From NCBI GenBank assembly GCA_902798915.1, contig CADBYM010000006.1:62001-126000 (forward strand): DNA of 64,000 bases. Reading direction: 5' to 3'. Below the pieces are notes generated by a model. It was not told the DNA's origin. It saw nothing but the letters and a program-made list of their open reading frames with translations, and searched no databases. Below, piece by piece: positions 25,730-35,370 of the stretch. Made by a program: the position numbers and the translations under genes. Source of the stretch: an uncultured Coriobacteriaceae bacterium. Its GTDB lineage: Bacteria > Actinomycetota > Coriobacteriia > Coriobacteriales > Atopobiaceae. The stretch's first letter is position 1. Each line of letters opens with the position of its first letter.

Positions 25730-28211
25730 CATGCCTGCTTCCCGCAATGTGCTCACGCAGAGAATCCAGCAGGTCCTCCGGGTTGAACGGCTTGGCGACG
25801 TGCGCGTTCATCCCCACTTCTATGCAATGTCTGACGTCCTCGTCATAGGCACTGGCACTCATCGCAATGATGGGCAGCGTCCGGTAATACTCCCCCTCCA
25901 GCGAGCGAATCCCCTTCGTCGACTCAAAACCGTTCATGATGGGCATCTGAATGTCCATGAGAACCGCATCGTAGTGTCCCAGCGGATGGCTCCTCACCTT
26001 CTCTATGCCGATCTTTCCGTTCTCGGCCCGGTCCGCCTCAATCCCATATTGGCCAAGGACCATGCTTGCAATCTCCGCGTTGATGTCGTTGTCCTCAACC
26101 ACCAACACCCGAAGCCCGTCGAAGTCGAATTCGTCCCCCTCAACCGGTTCGTTCTCCGCCTCGCCCTCGTCCTCCAGCGACTCCAGCTCCAACTCGACCG
26201 TGAACTCCGAACCCTCGCCTACGGTGCTCTTCACGGAAATCGTACCGCCCATCAGCTCGACGACCCTCGCCGTGATCGCCAGCCCCAGACCGGTGCCCTG
26301 TATGCGGTTGACGGTCGTCTTCTCCTCGCGGGTGAAGCTCTCGAAGATGTGCGGCAGGTATTCCTCGCTGATGCCGATGCCGGTGTCGCGGACGATGAGA
26401 CGATAACGATGCCAGTTCCCCTCGAGAGGCTCCTCCTCGGCGACCAGGTCGACCGTCTTGCCTGCCGGCGTATACTTGACGGCATTGCTCACGATGTTGA
26501 CCAGCACCTGCTCAAGTCGCAACTCGTCTGCGTTAACCCTGGTGTGCCGCACGCCCTCGTGATGATAGCTGATGATGAGCGACTTGTCCCTTGCCTGGAG
26601 CGCGGTGATGTCCTCGATGCGACGGAAGACCTCCTCCAAGTTGCACGGGCCTGGGTTGACCTGCATCTTGCCGCTCTCGATCTTCGAAATGTCCAAGATG
26701 TCGTTGATGAGCGACAGTAGGAAGTGGCTGGAGGAGCTGATCTTCTCAAGCGCATCCATGACCGCCTCCGGATCGTCCCGACGGCTCTTGGCGATGTTGG
26801 TATATCCCACGATGGCGTTCATCGGCGTCCGGATGTCGTGCGACATATTGGCAAGAAAGTCGTTGCGTGCGCTGATTCTCGCCTCCGCCATATGCTGCTG
26901 GTATTCCAACTCGCGCTTCATTTGGGCGTCTATCTTGTTCGTGCCGATGATCAGATGGCGCCCGTCCTCGTCTTCCAGAAGCGTCGCCTTCATGCTCACC
27001 CACACGGGAACACCTCCCGACATGAGTCGATACTTCATGGTGAAGCTTCCATCACGTTCCAAGATGGACATGACCTTCTCCTTGTAGAAGGTCCCCAAGA
27101 AGCGCTCCTCGTCACCACTGTATATCAGGCGCCTCATGTTCTTCCTGCTGACGTTGAAGAAGTCCTCCCCGACCCGTTCTACACCGAGGTCGTCGTGCTC
27201 CTTCGTCGCGCTGTACTCCATGAATCTGTCTGTGTCGGGATTGACTATGTAGATGCTGAAGTAGTCGCCCGCCAAGGCCTGCGCCACCTTCGCGTAGGTG
27301 ATGTGCTCGGCTGCCACCTGACGGTATTCCTCCTGCGCCCTCCACGCGTCTTCCAGCGCCTTCTTCATCGCGCGTCCCTGACGGACCTCGTCATCGACGT
27401 CCTTGAAGCCCATCGTCACGCCGATGCGGCCACCAGGCATGCACACCTTGCCGAAATCGATTCGGTAATGCCTCACGCCCGTCTCCAAGGCGCGAAGGAA
27501 GCTGACCGAGAACTGATCTTTTGTCTCGAATTGCTTCAGTATGTAGGGAAGCCCGATCTGCTCCTGCATCCGCTCTCGGTCCTGCTCTGCGACCATCGTG
27601 TCGACGTACTCCGTCTTGGTCTCCGTGTACCGGGCATGGCTCAGGGCGTTGCGAATGGCCTCCGCATGCATCTGATCCTTGTCTGTGTGATACAGGGCGC
27701 AGGTCTCCGCCACCACGTCACTGATCAGCCATACGGTGTTGTAGGAGTTGATTAGCGAGGCGATCACGGCGTCACGGGTCGCCTTGTCCGTCTCCCGTTG
27801 CTCCCGCTTTTCTGTTATGTCCGAGATGAACACGACGTAGATGCCACCGTATGCCTTCGTCTCGCAGTAGTGACCGTAGTCGTCAACCCAGCGAATCACC
27901 CCATCCTTGCGCGTGATGCGGTACTCCGCGTAGTCCATCTGTTCCGTGCTGCTTAGGACCTGACGTTCGATGGAGGCGTATACGCCATCGTAGTCATCGG
28001 CATGCACCATACCCTTGAAGGTAAAGCCCGTGAACGCCTTGAACTCTTCCAAGCTCGCGCAACCGAAGATGTCAAAGACAGGCTTGTTGGCATAGACCAG
28101 CTCCCCCGGTTCCTCAGCGCGATAGATGAAGAAGCCACCCGGCATGTGCCCGCCGATCTCCTCAATGATGGAGAGGGTGTCTTCCGTCAGCTCGAACTGT
28201 TTGCCTGCCAT
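25725..28211 (-). CDS. Hybrid sensor histidine kinase with PAS domains and a receiver domain
   Basis: 828 residues; GGAGG before the ATG at 28211. No membrane segment, so it is cytosolic. Order: PAS/PAC at residues 15-135 (GGFFIYRAEEPGELVYANK), a GAF/PAS-like middle, another PAS region to about 430, HisKA with NDFLANMSHDIRTPMNAIVG (phospho-His near 452), HATPase with NAVKYTP, DTGIGISEEYL and GTGLGLAI, and a C-terminal receiver with VVEDND, LMDIQMPIMNG (phospho-Asp) and AKPF. No DNA-binding partner lies next to it. It stops 41 bases before the start of the peptide-modification operon on the same strand, so it may be co-transcribed with or regulate it; this is a guess from position. Confidence 0.93.
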   Translation of the reverse strand: MAGKQFELTEDTLSIIEEIGGHMPGGFFIYRAEEPGELVYANKPVFDIFGCASLEEFKAFTGFTFKGMVHADDYDGVYASIERQVLSSTEQMDYAEYRITRKDGVIRWVDDYGHYCETKAYGGIYVVFISDITEKREQRETDKATRDAVIASLINSYNTVWLISDVVAETCALYHTDKDQMHAEAIRNALSHARYTETKTEYVDTMVAEQDRERMQEQIGLPYILKQFETKDQFSVSFLRALETGVRHYRIDFGKVCMPGGRIGVTMGFKDVDDEVRQGRAMKKALEDAWRAQEEYRQVAAEHITYAKVAQALAGDYFSIYIVNPDTDRFMEYSATKEHDDLGVERVGEDFFNVSRKNMRRLIYSGDEERFLGTFYKEKVMSILERDGSFTMKYRLMSGGVPVWVSMKATLLEDEDGRHLIIGTNKIDAQMKRELEYQQHMAEARISARNDFLANMSHDIRTPMNAIVGYTNIAKSRRDDPEAVMDALEKISSSSHFLLSLINDILDISKIESGKMQVNPGPCNLEEVFRRIEDITALQARDKSLIISYHHEGVRHTRVNADELRLEQVLVNIVSNAVKYTPAGKTVDLVAEEEPLEGNWHRYRLIVRDTGIGISEEYLPHIFESFTREEKTTVNRIQGTGLGLAITARVVELMGGTISVKSTVGEGSEFTVELELESLEDEGEAENEPVEGDEFDFDGLRVLVVEDNDINAEIASMVLGQYGIEADRAENGKIGIEKVRSHPLGHYDAVLMDIQMPIMNGFESTKGIRSLEGEYYRTLPIIAMSASAYDEDVRHCIEVGMNAHVAKPFNPEDLLDSLREHIAGSRHV

Positions 28212-28299
28212 TTTGACCTCCGCATCGTTGCTCGCGAAGACGTGCCATGCCACCTCGCACGCATGTCGTTTCCCGCCGTCCCAAAGAACGGCCAAACCC

Positions 28300-28327
28300 A
28301 CTATACCGTCAACGACCACGATTACAA
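28300..28327 (-). promoter_or_regulatory. Putative promoter for the histidine kinase gene
   Basis: Minus strand TTGTAA (28322-28327), a 16-base spacer and TATAGT (28300-28305), about 90 bases before the ATG. It diverges from the marR promoter in the same 270-base intergenic region. Confidence 0.4.
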
Positions 28328-28416
28328 TCGCGCCGTCCAAGCGGTAACCCCGCGCGGCCGCCCCGAGACCCCTGCGTAGGCCAGCAGGCATCATGCAGAC
28401 CGCCTTGAATTCTTTC

Positions 28417-28464
28417 GGTACCTTGACATCTGCGGAAGCGTAGCATAAGATAGCTAGGTACCTA
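28417..28464 (+). promoter_or_regulatory. marR promoter flanked by two GGTACC palindromes (probable operator)
   Basis: TTGACA (28423-28428), a 17-base spacer and TAAGAT (28446-28451) form a near-consensus promoter. A perfect 10-bp palindrome TAGGTACCTA (28455-28464) covers the expected start point, and a second GGTACC core (28417-28422) touches the -35 box. The cores are 40 bp apart, about four helical turns, which suits two repressor dimers on one face. Autoregulation by the MarR protein encoded next is the natural reading. Confidence 0.75.
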
Positions 28465-28481
28465 ATGGATTGGAGGAAGTC

Positions 28482-28961
28482 TTGGACGTCGAATACGATG
28501 TCTCGGCAGAACCGCCCGACCCCGCCGACATGCTGCATTGCCTGGGCTACTTCGGACACTACCTGCACGTACACGAGGGTGGTCGCGGCGGCAAACGGTT
28601 CGTGCTTTGCACACTTCACAAGTGCGGCGGCCTTCTTACACAGCGGGAGCTGCTCGAGCACACCCACACGAGTTCGGCCGCGCTCTCGGAAGTGCTCGCC
28701 AAGCTCGAGTCCGAGCAGCTGATTTCCCGTAAGCCCTACGAGCGCGATCGCCGGCAGCTCAGTATTGAGCTCACGTCACGGGGACGCGTAGAGGCCGCGC
28801 ACGTCCATAGCGAGCGTATGCAGTTCGAGGGCGAGGCATTCGCATGCCTCACCCCCCGCGAACAGGACATGCTTGGGCGAATGCTGGAGAGGCTCGTAAC
28901 CCACTGGAAGGAACTGGAAGAACCAAAGTCACCTGAGGTGAGCAAGGAGGTGGTCGTATGA
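28482..28961 (+). CDS. MarR-family transcriptional regulator
   Basis: 159 residues. The start is placed at TTG 28482, five bases after GGAGG; TTG 28470 is less likely. The winged-helix core reads RFVLCTLHKCGGLLTQREL, then HTSSAALSEVLAKLESEQL (recognition helix) and YERDRRQLSIELTSRGR (wing with the DRR motif). It probably represses its own operon with the two ABC genes and is released by a drug-like ligand. The stop is overlapped by the first ABC gene in an ATGA junction. Two Cys in the N-terminal half (LHCLG and LCTLHKC region) could sense oxidation, but this is only a possibility. Confidence 0.93.
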   Translation: MDVEYDVSAEPPDPADMLHCLGYFGHYLHVHEGGRGGKRFVLCTLHKCGGLLTQRELLEHTHTSSAALSEVLAKLESEQLISRKPYERDRRQLSIELTSRGRVEAAHVHSERMQFEGEAFACLTPREQDMLGRMLERLVTHWKELEEPKSPEVSKEVVV

Positions 28962-30847
28962 AGCAGGAGGACACCACGCTTTCAGACATCCCACTAAAGG
29001 AGATATTCCGCACCATCGGCCGATCGGTGAGGGAGTATAAGGCCGACTCGCTACGCGCGCCAATCTACGTTACCGGTGAGGTCATCATCGAGTGCGCCAT
29101 CCCCTTCATCACGTCACAACTCATCAACGACATGCAGGACGGCACGGAGATGCGCACCATCGGCATCTATGGCGCAGTGCTCACCGCGATGGCCCTTGTC
29201 TCGCTGTTCTGCGGCGTTCGTGCAGGCGTCGCATGCTCAGTCGCCGCCACAGGCCTTGCCCGCAACCTGCGGCACGACATGTTCGCCGCCATCCAGCGCT
29301 TCTCGTTCTCCAACATCGACCGATTCTCAACCAACTCGTTAGTCACGCGCCTCACCACCGACACCCAAAACGTGCAGATGGCCTACATGCAACTCATCAG
29401 GTCTGCGGTGCGCTCTCCCCTCATGATTGTCTTCGCGGCCGTCATGGCGTTCGTCTCGGGTGGACCCATGGCGCTCCTCTACGTATTCGTGTCGTTCCTG
29501 CTCGGTGCGGCACTCATCGGCATAGCCCGCATCGTCATGCCCATCTTCCGCCGCATCTTCCGCAAGTACGACCGCCTCAACGAGTCGGTGGAAGAGAACG
29601 TCAGCGGCATTCGCGTGGTAAAGAGCTACGTTCGCGAGGACTACGAGAAGCAGAAGTTCGAGCATGCGTCCGGCGAGCTCTTCCACGACTTCTGGGGAGC
29701 CGAGCGCATCCTCGCTTGGAACCAGCCGGCAATGACCCTCGCCGTGGACATCATCTACACCTTCGTCATCTTCTTTGGCAGCAGGGCAATCGTGACCTCT
29801 GCCGGAGCGGACATGCAGGTGGGCCAGATGTCCGCGCTCATCACCTACGGGTTCTCGATGCTCATGAGCCTCAACATGCTGTCCATGATCTTCGTCATCG
29901 TAACCATGAGCGAGGAGAGCGCCCGTCGCATCTGCGAGGTTCTCATCGAGGAACCCGACCTTGCCAACCCCGACGAACCAATCTACGAGGTGCCCGACGG
30001 CTCAGTGGACTTCGACCACGTCAGCTTTAGCTACAGCGGTGCGATGGACCGCGTCGCACTTTCCAACATCGACCTCCACATCCGTTCCGGCGAGGTCATC
30101 GGCATCATCGGAGGCACGGGTTCCTCCAAGTCCACGCTCATCCAACTCGTCAGTCGCCTCTACGACGCGACCGAGGGCACCGTTCGCGTGGGCGGCATCG
30201 ACGTGCGCGACTACGACCTCGACACGTTGCGCAACGAGGTATCCGTCGTGTTGCAACGCAACGTGCTCTTCTCGGGCACCATCAAGGACAACCTGCGATG
30301 GGGAGACCCGGACGCCACCGACGAGGAGCTCGTCCATGCCTGCAAGCTCGCCCAGGCCGATGAGTTCATCCAGCAGTTCCCCGACGGATACGACACCTAC
30401 ATCGAGCAAGGCGGCACCAACGTCTCGGGCGGCCAGAAGCAGCGACTCTGCATCGCACGTGCCCTGCTCAAGAAGCCAAAGATCCTCATCCTCGACGACT
30501 CGACGAGCGCGGTGGACACAAAGACGGACAAGCTCATACAGCAGGGATTCCGCGAGTTCATCCCCCAGACGACGAAGATCATCATCGCCCAACGCACCGG
30601 GTCGGTCGCGGACGCCGACCGCATCGTAGTGCTCGACGGCGGCGCCATCAGCGCGGTCGGCACGCACGAGGAGCTGCTCAAGACCTCGCAGATCTATCGC
30701 GAAGTGTACCTCACCCAAAACAAGGCAAGCCACGACGAGCGCATCGCCAAGGCCGCCGAGGCGCAATCGCACGAAGGGGCGACGGCGTCCCAAGAGATGA
30801 CCACCCAAGACGAGACGTTCTTGGAAGGAGGCGAGGCAGATGCCTAA
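28958..30847 (+). CDS. ABC exporter, ATP-binding and membrane subunit with degenerate catalytic site
   Basis: 629 residues: six-helix membrane domain (residues about 20-325) and nucleotide-binding domain with Walker A GGTGSSKSTL, signature NVSGGQKQRL and Walker B ILILDDSTSAVD. The residue after the Walker B Asp is Asp, not the catalytic Glu, and the A-loop glycine is Ser, so this half should be the non-canonical site of a heterodimeric exporter. It is coupled to marR (ATGA) and overlaps the next ABC gene by 8 bases. MarR-ABC-ABC operons in Firmicutes and Actinobacteria usually export drugs, lipids or peptides; the substrate is unknown. The C-terminal 40 residues are a charged tail. Confidence 0.95.
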   Translation: MKQEDTTLSDIPLKEIFRTIGRSVREYKADSLRAPIYVTGEVIIECAIPFITSQLINDMQDGTEMRTIGIYGAVLTAMALVSLFCGVRAGVACSVAATGLARNLRHDMFAAIQRFSFSNIDRFSTNSLVTRLTTDTQNVQMAYMQLIRSAVRSPLMIVFAAVMAFVSGGPMALLYVFVSFLLGAALIGIARIVMPIFRRIFRKYDRLNESVEENVSGIRVVKSYVREDYEKQKFEHASGELFHDFWGAERILAWNQPAMTLAVDIIYTFVIFFGSRAIVTSAGADMQVGQMSALITYGFSMLMSLNMLSMIFVIVTMSEESARRICEVLIEEPDLANPDEPIYEVPDGSVDFDHVSFSYSGAMDRVALSNIDLHIRSGEVIGIIGGTGSSKSTLIQLVSRLYDATEGTVRVGGIDVRDYDLDTLRNEVSVVLQRNVLFSGTIKDNLRWGDPDATDEELVHACKLAQADEFIQQFPDGYDTYIEQGGTNVSGGQKQRLCIARALLKKPKILILDDSTSAVDTKTDKLIQQGFREFIPQTTKIIIAQRTGSVADADRIVVLDGGAISAVGTHEELLKTSQIYREVYLTQNKASHDERIAKAAEAQSHEGATASQEMTTQDETFLEGGEADA

Positions 30848-32798
30848 CGCAAACGAGCAGAACAAGGGCGTACCTGGCAAGGGCAGCCGCGGGAAGCGCG
30901 CGACCAATCCTGCCAAGGTGGCAGGAGCCACACTGCGCATGGTGTTCTCGTTCTATCCTCTGCAGTTCACACTCATGATGGCATGCGTGGTCGCCGCCGC
31001 AGTGCTCTCTACCTTCCCCAGCATCATGCTCCAGAGGACCATCGACGTCATCAGCCGTACGTGGCAATCCGGAGACTGGTCGGCAGCGGCCCCCGAAATC
31101 ACGAGCATAGCCCTCACCCTCATCGGGATCTACGCGATCGCGCTCACATGCCAAATCGCACAAACCCAACTGGGAGCCTTCCTCACGCAGGGCACCCTCA
31201 AGCAGATTCGCAACAAGATGTTCGACCACATGGAAGATCTCCCCGTGCGGTTCTTCGACCAGAACCAGCGTGGAGACATCATGAGCTATTACACCAACGA
31301 CGTCGACGCGCTTCGCCAGCTCATCGGCGTGGCCTTCCCCAACTTGCTCACCATGGTCATATCCATGACGTCGCTCACCGGCATCATGCTTTGGTACTCC
31401 ATCCCACTCTCCGCCGTGGTGCTCGTCATGGTTGGCTTCATGGCATGGCTCACGCGCTACCTGGGAGGCAAGTCAGCCAGCTACTTCATCGCCCAGCAGC
31501 ATGCCATCGGCAAGGCTGAGGGCTTCGCCGAGGAAGCCATGAACGGCGAGAAGGTCATCAAGGTATTCACCCACGAGAGCCAAACCCAAGCGGAGTTTGA
31601 CAAGGTGAATGAGGAGCTGTTCGAGGCCGCAAAGCAGGCGAACATCTATTCGAATACGCTCGGACCCGTGCTCATGAACCTCGGCAACATATCGTATGTG
31701 GTGGTCGCACTTGCGGGCGGTCTGTTCCTCGGCATGAGCATCCCCAATCCCTGCATCTCGGGCATGGTCCTCTCCATAGACATCGTCATCCCCTTCCTCA
31801 ACCTCACCAAGCGCTTTGCCGGATCCATCGGCCAGATCTCCCACCAAATCAACTTCGTCGTCATGGGCCTCGCCGGCGCCGAACGCATCTTCCAGCTCCT
31901 TGACGAAGTGCCCGAGGTGGACGATGGCTACGTCGACCTCGTGCGCGTCCACATGGACGACGACATGGTCAACGTCACCGAGGAAGTGAGCCTTCAGGAC
32001 CGCACGGGCATCTGGGCATGGAAGCATCCGCACCAGGCTACGAACGAGGTGGAGTATGTGCCCGTGATGGGCGACGTAGTCCTCGATGACGTCGACTTCG
32101 GCTATGTGCCCGAGCAACTCGTGCTGCACAACATCACGCTGGACGCCTTCCCCGGCCAAAAGGTCGCCTTTGTCGGAGCGACCGGAGCTGGCAAAACCAC
32201 CATCACCAACCTCATCAACCGCTTCTATGACATAGCTGACGGCAAGATTCGCTACGACGGCATCAACATCAACAAGATAAAGAAGAGCGCACTGCGCCGC
32301 TCCCTGGGGGTCGTACTCCAAGAGGTCAACCTCTTCACCGGCACCGTCATGGACAACATCCGCTACGGACGGCTCGACGCAACCGACGAGCAGTGCATCC
32401 AGGCCGCGAAGCTAGTGGGAGCGCATGACTTCATCCGTCGCTTGCCCCAGGGATACGAGACCATGCTCACCGACAACGCAGAGAGCCTGAGCCAAGGTCA
32501 ACGGCAGCTTCTCTCCATCGCCCGTGCCGCTGTTGCCGACCCGCCCGTCATGATCCTTGACGAGGCAACGAGCTCCATCGACACACGTACCGAGCTTATC
32601 GTCAGCCGTGGCATGGATGCCCTCATGGAGGGACGAACCACGTTCGTCATCGCGCATCGACTCTCCACCGTACGCAACTCCGACGTCATCATCGTCCTCG
32701 ATCACGGTCACATCATCGAACGTGGCACGCACGACGAGCTGATCGCCGCACACGGCACCTACTACCAACTCTACACTGGCGCCTTCGAGCTGGAATAG
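30840..32798 (+). CDS. ABC exporter, partner subunit with canonical catalytic site
   Basis: 652 residues. Six-helix membrane domain, an insertion of about 40 residues between it and the nucleotide-binding domain (DDGYVDLVRVHMDDDMVNV and on), then Walker A GATGAGKTTI, signature SLSQGQRQLL and Walker B VMILDEATSSID with the catalytic Glu. It pairs with the preceding subunit, which has Asp there, to form an asymmetric exporter. The junction overlaps by 8 bases. The operon appears to end here; an imperfect GC-rich hairpin (about 32892-32913) lies before the cyclophilin gene. Confidence 0.95.
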   Translation: MPNANEQNKGVPGKGSRGKRATNPAKVAGATLRMVFSFYPLQFTLMMACVVAAAVLSTFPSIMLQRTIDVISRTWQSGDWSAAAPEITSIALTLIGIYAIALTCQIAQTQLGAFLTQGTLKQIRNKMFDHMEDLPVRFFDQNQRGDIMSYYTNDVDALRQLIGVAFPNLLTMVISMTSLTGIMLWYSIPLSAVVLVMVGFMAWLTRYLGGKSASYFIAQQHAIGKAEGFAEEAMNGEKVIKVFTHESQTQAEFDKVNEELFEAAKQANIYSNTLGPVLMNLGNISYVVVALAGGLFLGMSIPNPCISGMVLSIDIVIPFLNLTKRFAGSIGQISHQINFVVMGLAGAERIFQLLDEVPEVDDGYVDLVRVHMDDDMVNVTEEVSLQDRTGIWAWKHPHQATNEVEYVPVMGDVVLDDVDFGYVPEQLVLHNITLDAFPGQKVAFVGATGAGKTTITNLINRFYDIADGKIRYDGININKIKKSALRRSLGVVLQEVNLFTGTVMDNIRYGRLDATDEQCIQAAKLVGAHDFIRRLPQGYETMLTDNAESLSQGQRQLLSIARAAVADPPVMILDEATSSIDTRTELIVSRGMDALMEGRTTFVIAHRLSTVRNSDVIIVLDHGHIIERGTHDELIAAHGTYYQLYTGAFELE

Positions 32799-32951
32799 CC
32801 GTCCGGCCCCACATGCGCGCCCATCACAGCAGCCACAACAAAATGACCGCAACAAAAGCGTCCCATCGCGCGTTTACGGTGCAGGTGGGGCGCTTCTTCG
32901 TTCGGAAGCGCTATCATAATGAGGTTTCGTACATAGATTGGAGTAGCCAAC

Positions 32952-33674
32952 ATGAAGAACCTCACCAGACGAACCTTCCTCGGACTCGCGGGAATGGCTT
33001 CGGTGTTTCTCGGCGCGTGCGGTAACCAGACCACGACCAATGACGAAGCCTCGGCTAACGCGACTACCACAACCGACGACGCTGCCGAGTCTGACTCCAC
33101 CGACTCCCCATCCTCGGCGGAAGAGCCGGGCAAGATCGAGGACGGCGTTCTCGTGACGCCCTACGACGAGGGATACAACACGGGCAAGCATCACGCCACC
33201 ATTGAGGTGGAGGGCTTCGGCACCATCAAGCTCGAGCTCAATGCTACCAACGCGCCCGTCACCGTGAGCAACTTTGCGCACCTCGTCAACGAGAAGTTCT
33301 ACGACGGGCTCACCTTCCACCGCATCATCAAGGACTTCATGATTCAGGGCGGAGACCCCGAGGGCAACGGCACTGGCGGGTCCGACATCAACATTTTGGG
33401 CGAATTCTCCCAGAATGGCGTCGTCAACGCGATCCAGCACAAGCGTGGCGTCATCTCGATGGCCCGGTCGCAAGACAACAACTCGGCGAGCTCTCAGTTC
33501 TTCATCGTACACAAGGACTCAGAGCACCTCGACAACGCCTATGCGGCCTTCGGCAAGGTGACCGACGGAATGGACGTGGTAGACGCCATCGCGGAGGTCC
33601 CCGTCGAGGATGGCAACGGCACGGTAAAGCCCGAGAACCAGCCCGTCATCAAGTCCATCGTGATGGACGACTAG
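32952..33674 (+). CDS. Peptidyl-prolyl cis-trans isomerase, cyclophilin type, exported lipoprotein
   Basis: 240 residues, GGAG site before the ATG. The N-terminus reads NLTRRTFLGLAGMASVFLGACG: a twin-arginine-like RRTFLG motif followed by a lipobox LGAC with Cys near residue 22, so it should be exported (Tat possible) and lipid-anchored. A Thr/Asp/Ser-rich linker of about 45 residues follows. The cyclophilin domain shows FYDGLTFHRIIKDFMIQGGD, GVISMARSQDNNSASSQFFI and LDNAYAAFGKV, with the active-site Arg and Phe/Gln set. It folds proteins outside the membrane. It appears monocistronic and ends at a strong hairpin. Confidence 0.95.
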   Translation: MKNLTRRTFLGLAGMASVFLGACGNQTTTNDEASANATTTTDDAAESDSTDSPSSAEEPGKIEDGVLVTPYDEGYNTGKHHATIEVEGFGTIKLELNATNAPVTVSNFAHLVNEKFYDGLTFHRIIKDFMIQGGDPEGNGTGGSDINILGEFSQNGVVNAIQHKRGVISMARSQDNNSASSQFFIVHKDSEHLDNAYAAFGKVTDGMDVVDAIAEVPVEDGNGTVKPENQPVIKSIVMDD

Positions 33675-33687
33675 CACCAACGAAGTA

Positions 33688-33715
33688 TCCCATAGGGGGA
33701 TGGCCCCCTATGGGA
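33688..33715. terminator. 12-bp hairpin between convergent genes
   Basis: Perfect arms 33688-33699 (TCCCATAGGGGG) and 33704-33715 with a 4-base loop, 13 bases after the cyclophilin stop and 40 bases before the GH36 stop on the other strand. No T-run on either side; it is likely a shared bidirectional 3' end. Confidence 0.75.
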
Positions 33716-33755
33716 CGCCCAAACAGCAACTACGAATCGCCTGCCGATGGCCTAT

Positions 33756-35366
33756 CTAGAGTCCGTTGTGCGAACGAAACCGCTCGATGGCCTCGTGATA
33801 CTTGTCTAGCTGTGCGGTACCCCATGCGCCCATGTCGTCAGACGTGAGCAGCACGCCACCACACGTCGTATCGGTCACGAACATCTCCACTCGATGGGAC
33901 GCGCTGAGCGAGACGCCCTCCTGACGCAGGAACATGACGTCGGGATCGCAGCGAAACGCCTTGCCATCAAGATGCGCACGCCCACGGGCGTTGGCAAGCG
34001 AAAGCTTGGTGCTCACGCGCTCGCGGTGCAACAACCGCCGATGCGGTCTGTCGTCCCAGTCCAGGCCAACGTCTTGCCCCACGCGACAATACTCGCATCG
34101 GCCGAACGCCGAGACGAGGGGCACGCCACAGAACAGCAGCTTGGTTCCGTCCGCCACACTCTCGCGCAGCAGGTCCAGCGCATCAGCCATGAGCTGACCG
34201 CGATTCAGCCCATCATGGGGTACCATGCATGCAGCGTACAGGAAGTCAAGCTTGAGCAGGCCGAACCCCCAATCCTGGGTCACCGTACGCAACACCGTAC
34301 GAATGTGACGTCGCACGTCCTCGTTGCGCGTGTCGAGCGCGACCGCTCCGCTCCACTGGCTTCCCGTCGTCACAAGCTCGCCCGTATCGCTATGCATCAA
34401 CCAATCCGGATGCTCGGAGAAGACCTTCGAGTCACGCTCACACACAAAGGGCGCAAGCCAGAGCCCGGGCACGAACCCATGCTCCCGTACGTCGTCGGCC
34501 AATGCGGCCATGCCATCGGGAAAGCGCGCACAATCATGCTCAAGCCAGTCGCCCACCTTGGCGTACCCATCATCAATCTGGAACACCGGCAGCAACCCGG
34601 TGAGGTCAATTCCCTCGGCCACGCTTGCGAGCCCCTCGAGGTCCTTCTTCAGCTTCCACGCATCAATATTCCCATAATGGCGATACCAGCTCGTGAACCC
34701 CACGACCGGTGCCACCTCGCGTGCATGGATTCCGCTGAGCGCAAGCCAGCGACTTACCGCCTGCTCCAACGTGCCGCCCGTCAACACAAGCGAGAGCAGC
34801 TCCACACGCGCCCCGCCTCGAATTGGCGACGCCGGAGGCTCTTTGGTGAAGGTGAGCGTCTGCAGCCCCAAATCCTCCTGGATGAGGGTGAAGCCAGAGT
34901 CCTCGTCAAGGGAGCCGAAGAGAAGGACCTCCTCACCCTTGCGCAGGTATCCATACCCGAAGCCGTGCTGCCTGCCAGGGCGCGCATCCTCAGGCACGAA
35001 CCGATAGTCGCCGCTCGCGTCAAGGATGTACTTGTCGACCACCGCTCGAGGGGCACGTGTGAGTCCCCACATGCGATCGTCGGGCGTGCGCTCCACGCTG
35101 TCCGTCCACGAGTTGTATCCGTTGAGGTACAAGGCGTCCGCATCCTCGATTGCGACACTCATCGTCGCCTCTACGGAATCGATTACCACCGTACGATTCG
35201 GCGTCACGAAGACCCTGCGAACTTCCTCGTTTCCCCGAACCTCGACGCCAAGCTCGCGCACGTCGTTTCCGCCTAGAGCGCTACCGTCCCCGGCAATGCG
35301 CACCCAACAAATCCGGTCGACACCGGGAACATGATACGCAATGCGAATCTGTGGGCCCAAAGACAT
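33756..35366 (-). CDS. Alpha-galactosidase-type glycoside hydrolase, family GH36
   Basis: 536 residues, cytosolic (no signal peptide). AGGAGG nine bases before the ATG at 35366, 4 bases after the symporter stop. GH36/clan-D signs: GFTSWYRHYGNID, FQIDDGYAKVGDW, GLWLAPF, the nucleophile in LLKLDFLYAA, and the acid/base region CEYCRVGQDVGLDWDD. The N-terminal 170 residues form the beta-sandwich, shorter than in tetrameric GH36 enzymes (about 720 residues). It should cleave alpha-galactosides such as melibiose or raffinose brought in by the symporter encoded just upstream, but related GH36 enzymes have other alpha-linkages. Confidence 0.87.
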   Translation of the reverse strand: MSLGPQIRIAYHVPGVDRICWVRIAGDGSALGGNDVRELGVEVRGNEEVRRVFVTPNRTVVIDSVEATMSVAIEDADALYLNGYNSWTDSVERTPDDRMWGLTRAPRAVVDKYILDASGDYRFVPEDARPGRQHGFGYGYLRKGEEVLLFGSLDEDSGFTLIQEDLGLQTLTFTKEPPASPIRGGARVELLSLVLTGGTLEQAVSRWLALSGIHAREVAPVVGFTSWYRHYGNIDAWKLKKDLEGLASVAEGIDLTGLLPVFQIDDGYAKVGDWLEHDCARFPDGMAALADDVREHGFVPGLWLAPFVCERDSKVFSEHPDWLMHSDTGELVTTGSQWSGAVALDTRNEDVRRHIRTVLRTVTQDWGFGLLKLDFLYAACMVPHDGLNRGQLMADALDLLRESVADGTKLLFCGVPLVSAFGRCEYCRVGQDVGLDWDDRPHRRLLHRERVSTKLSLANARGRAHLDGKAFRCDPDVMFLRQEGVSLSASHRVEMFVTDTTCGGVLLTSDDMGAWGTAQLDKYHEAIERFRSHNGL

Positions 35367-35370
35367 ATCG

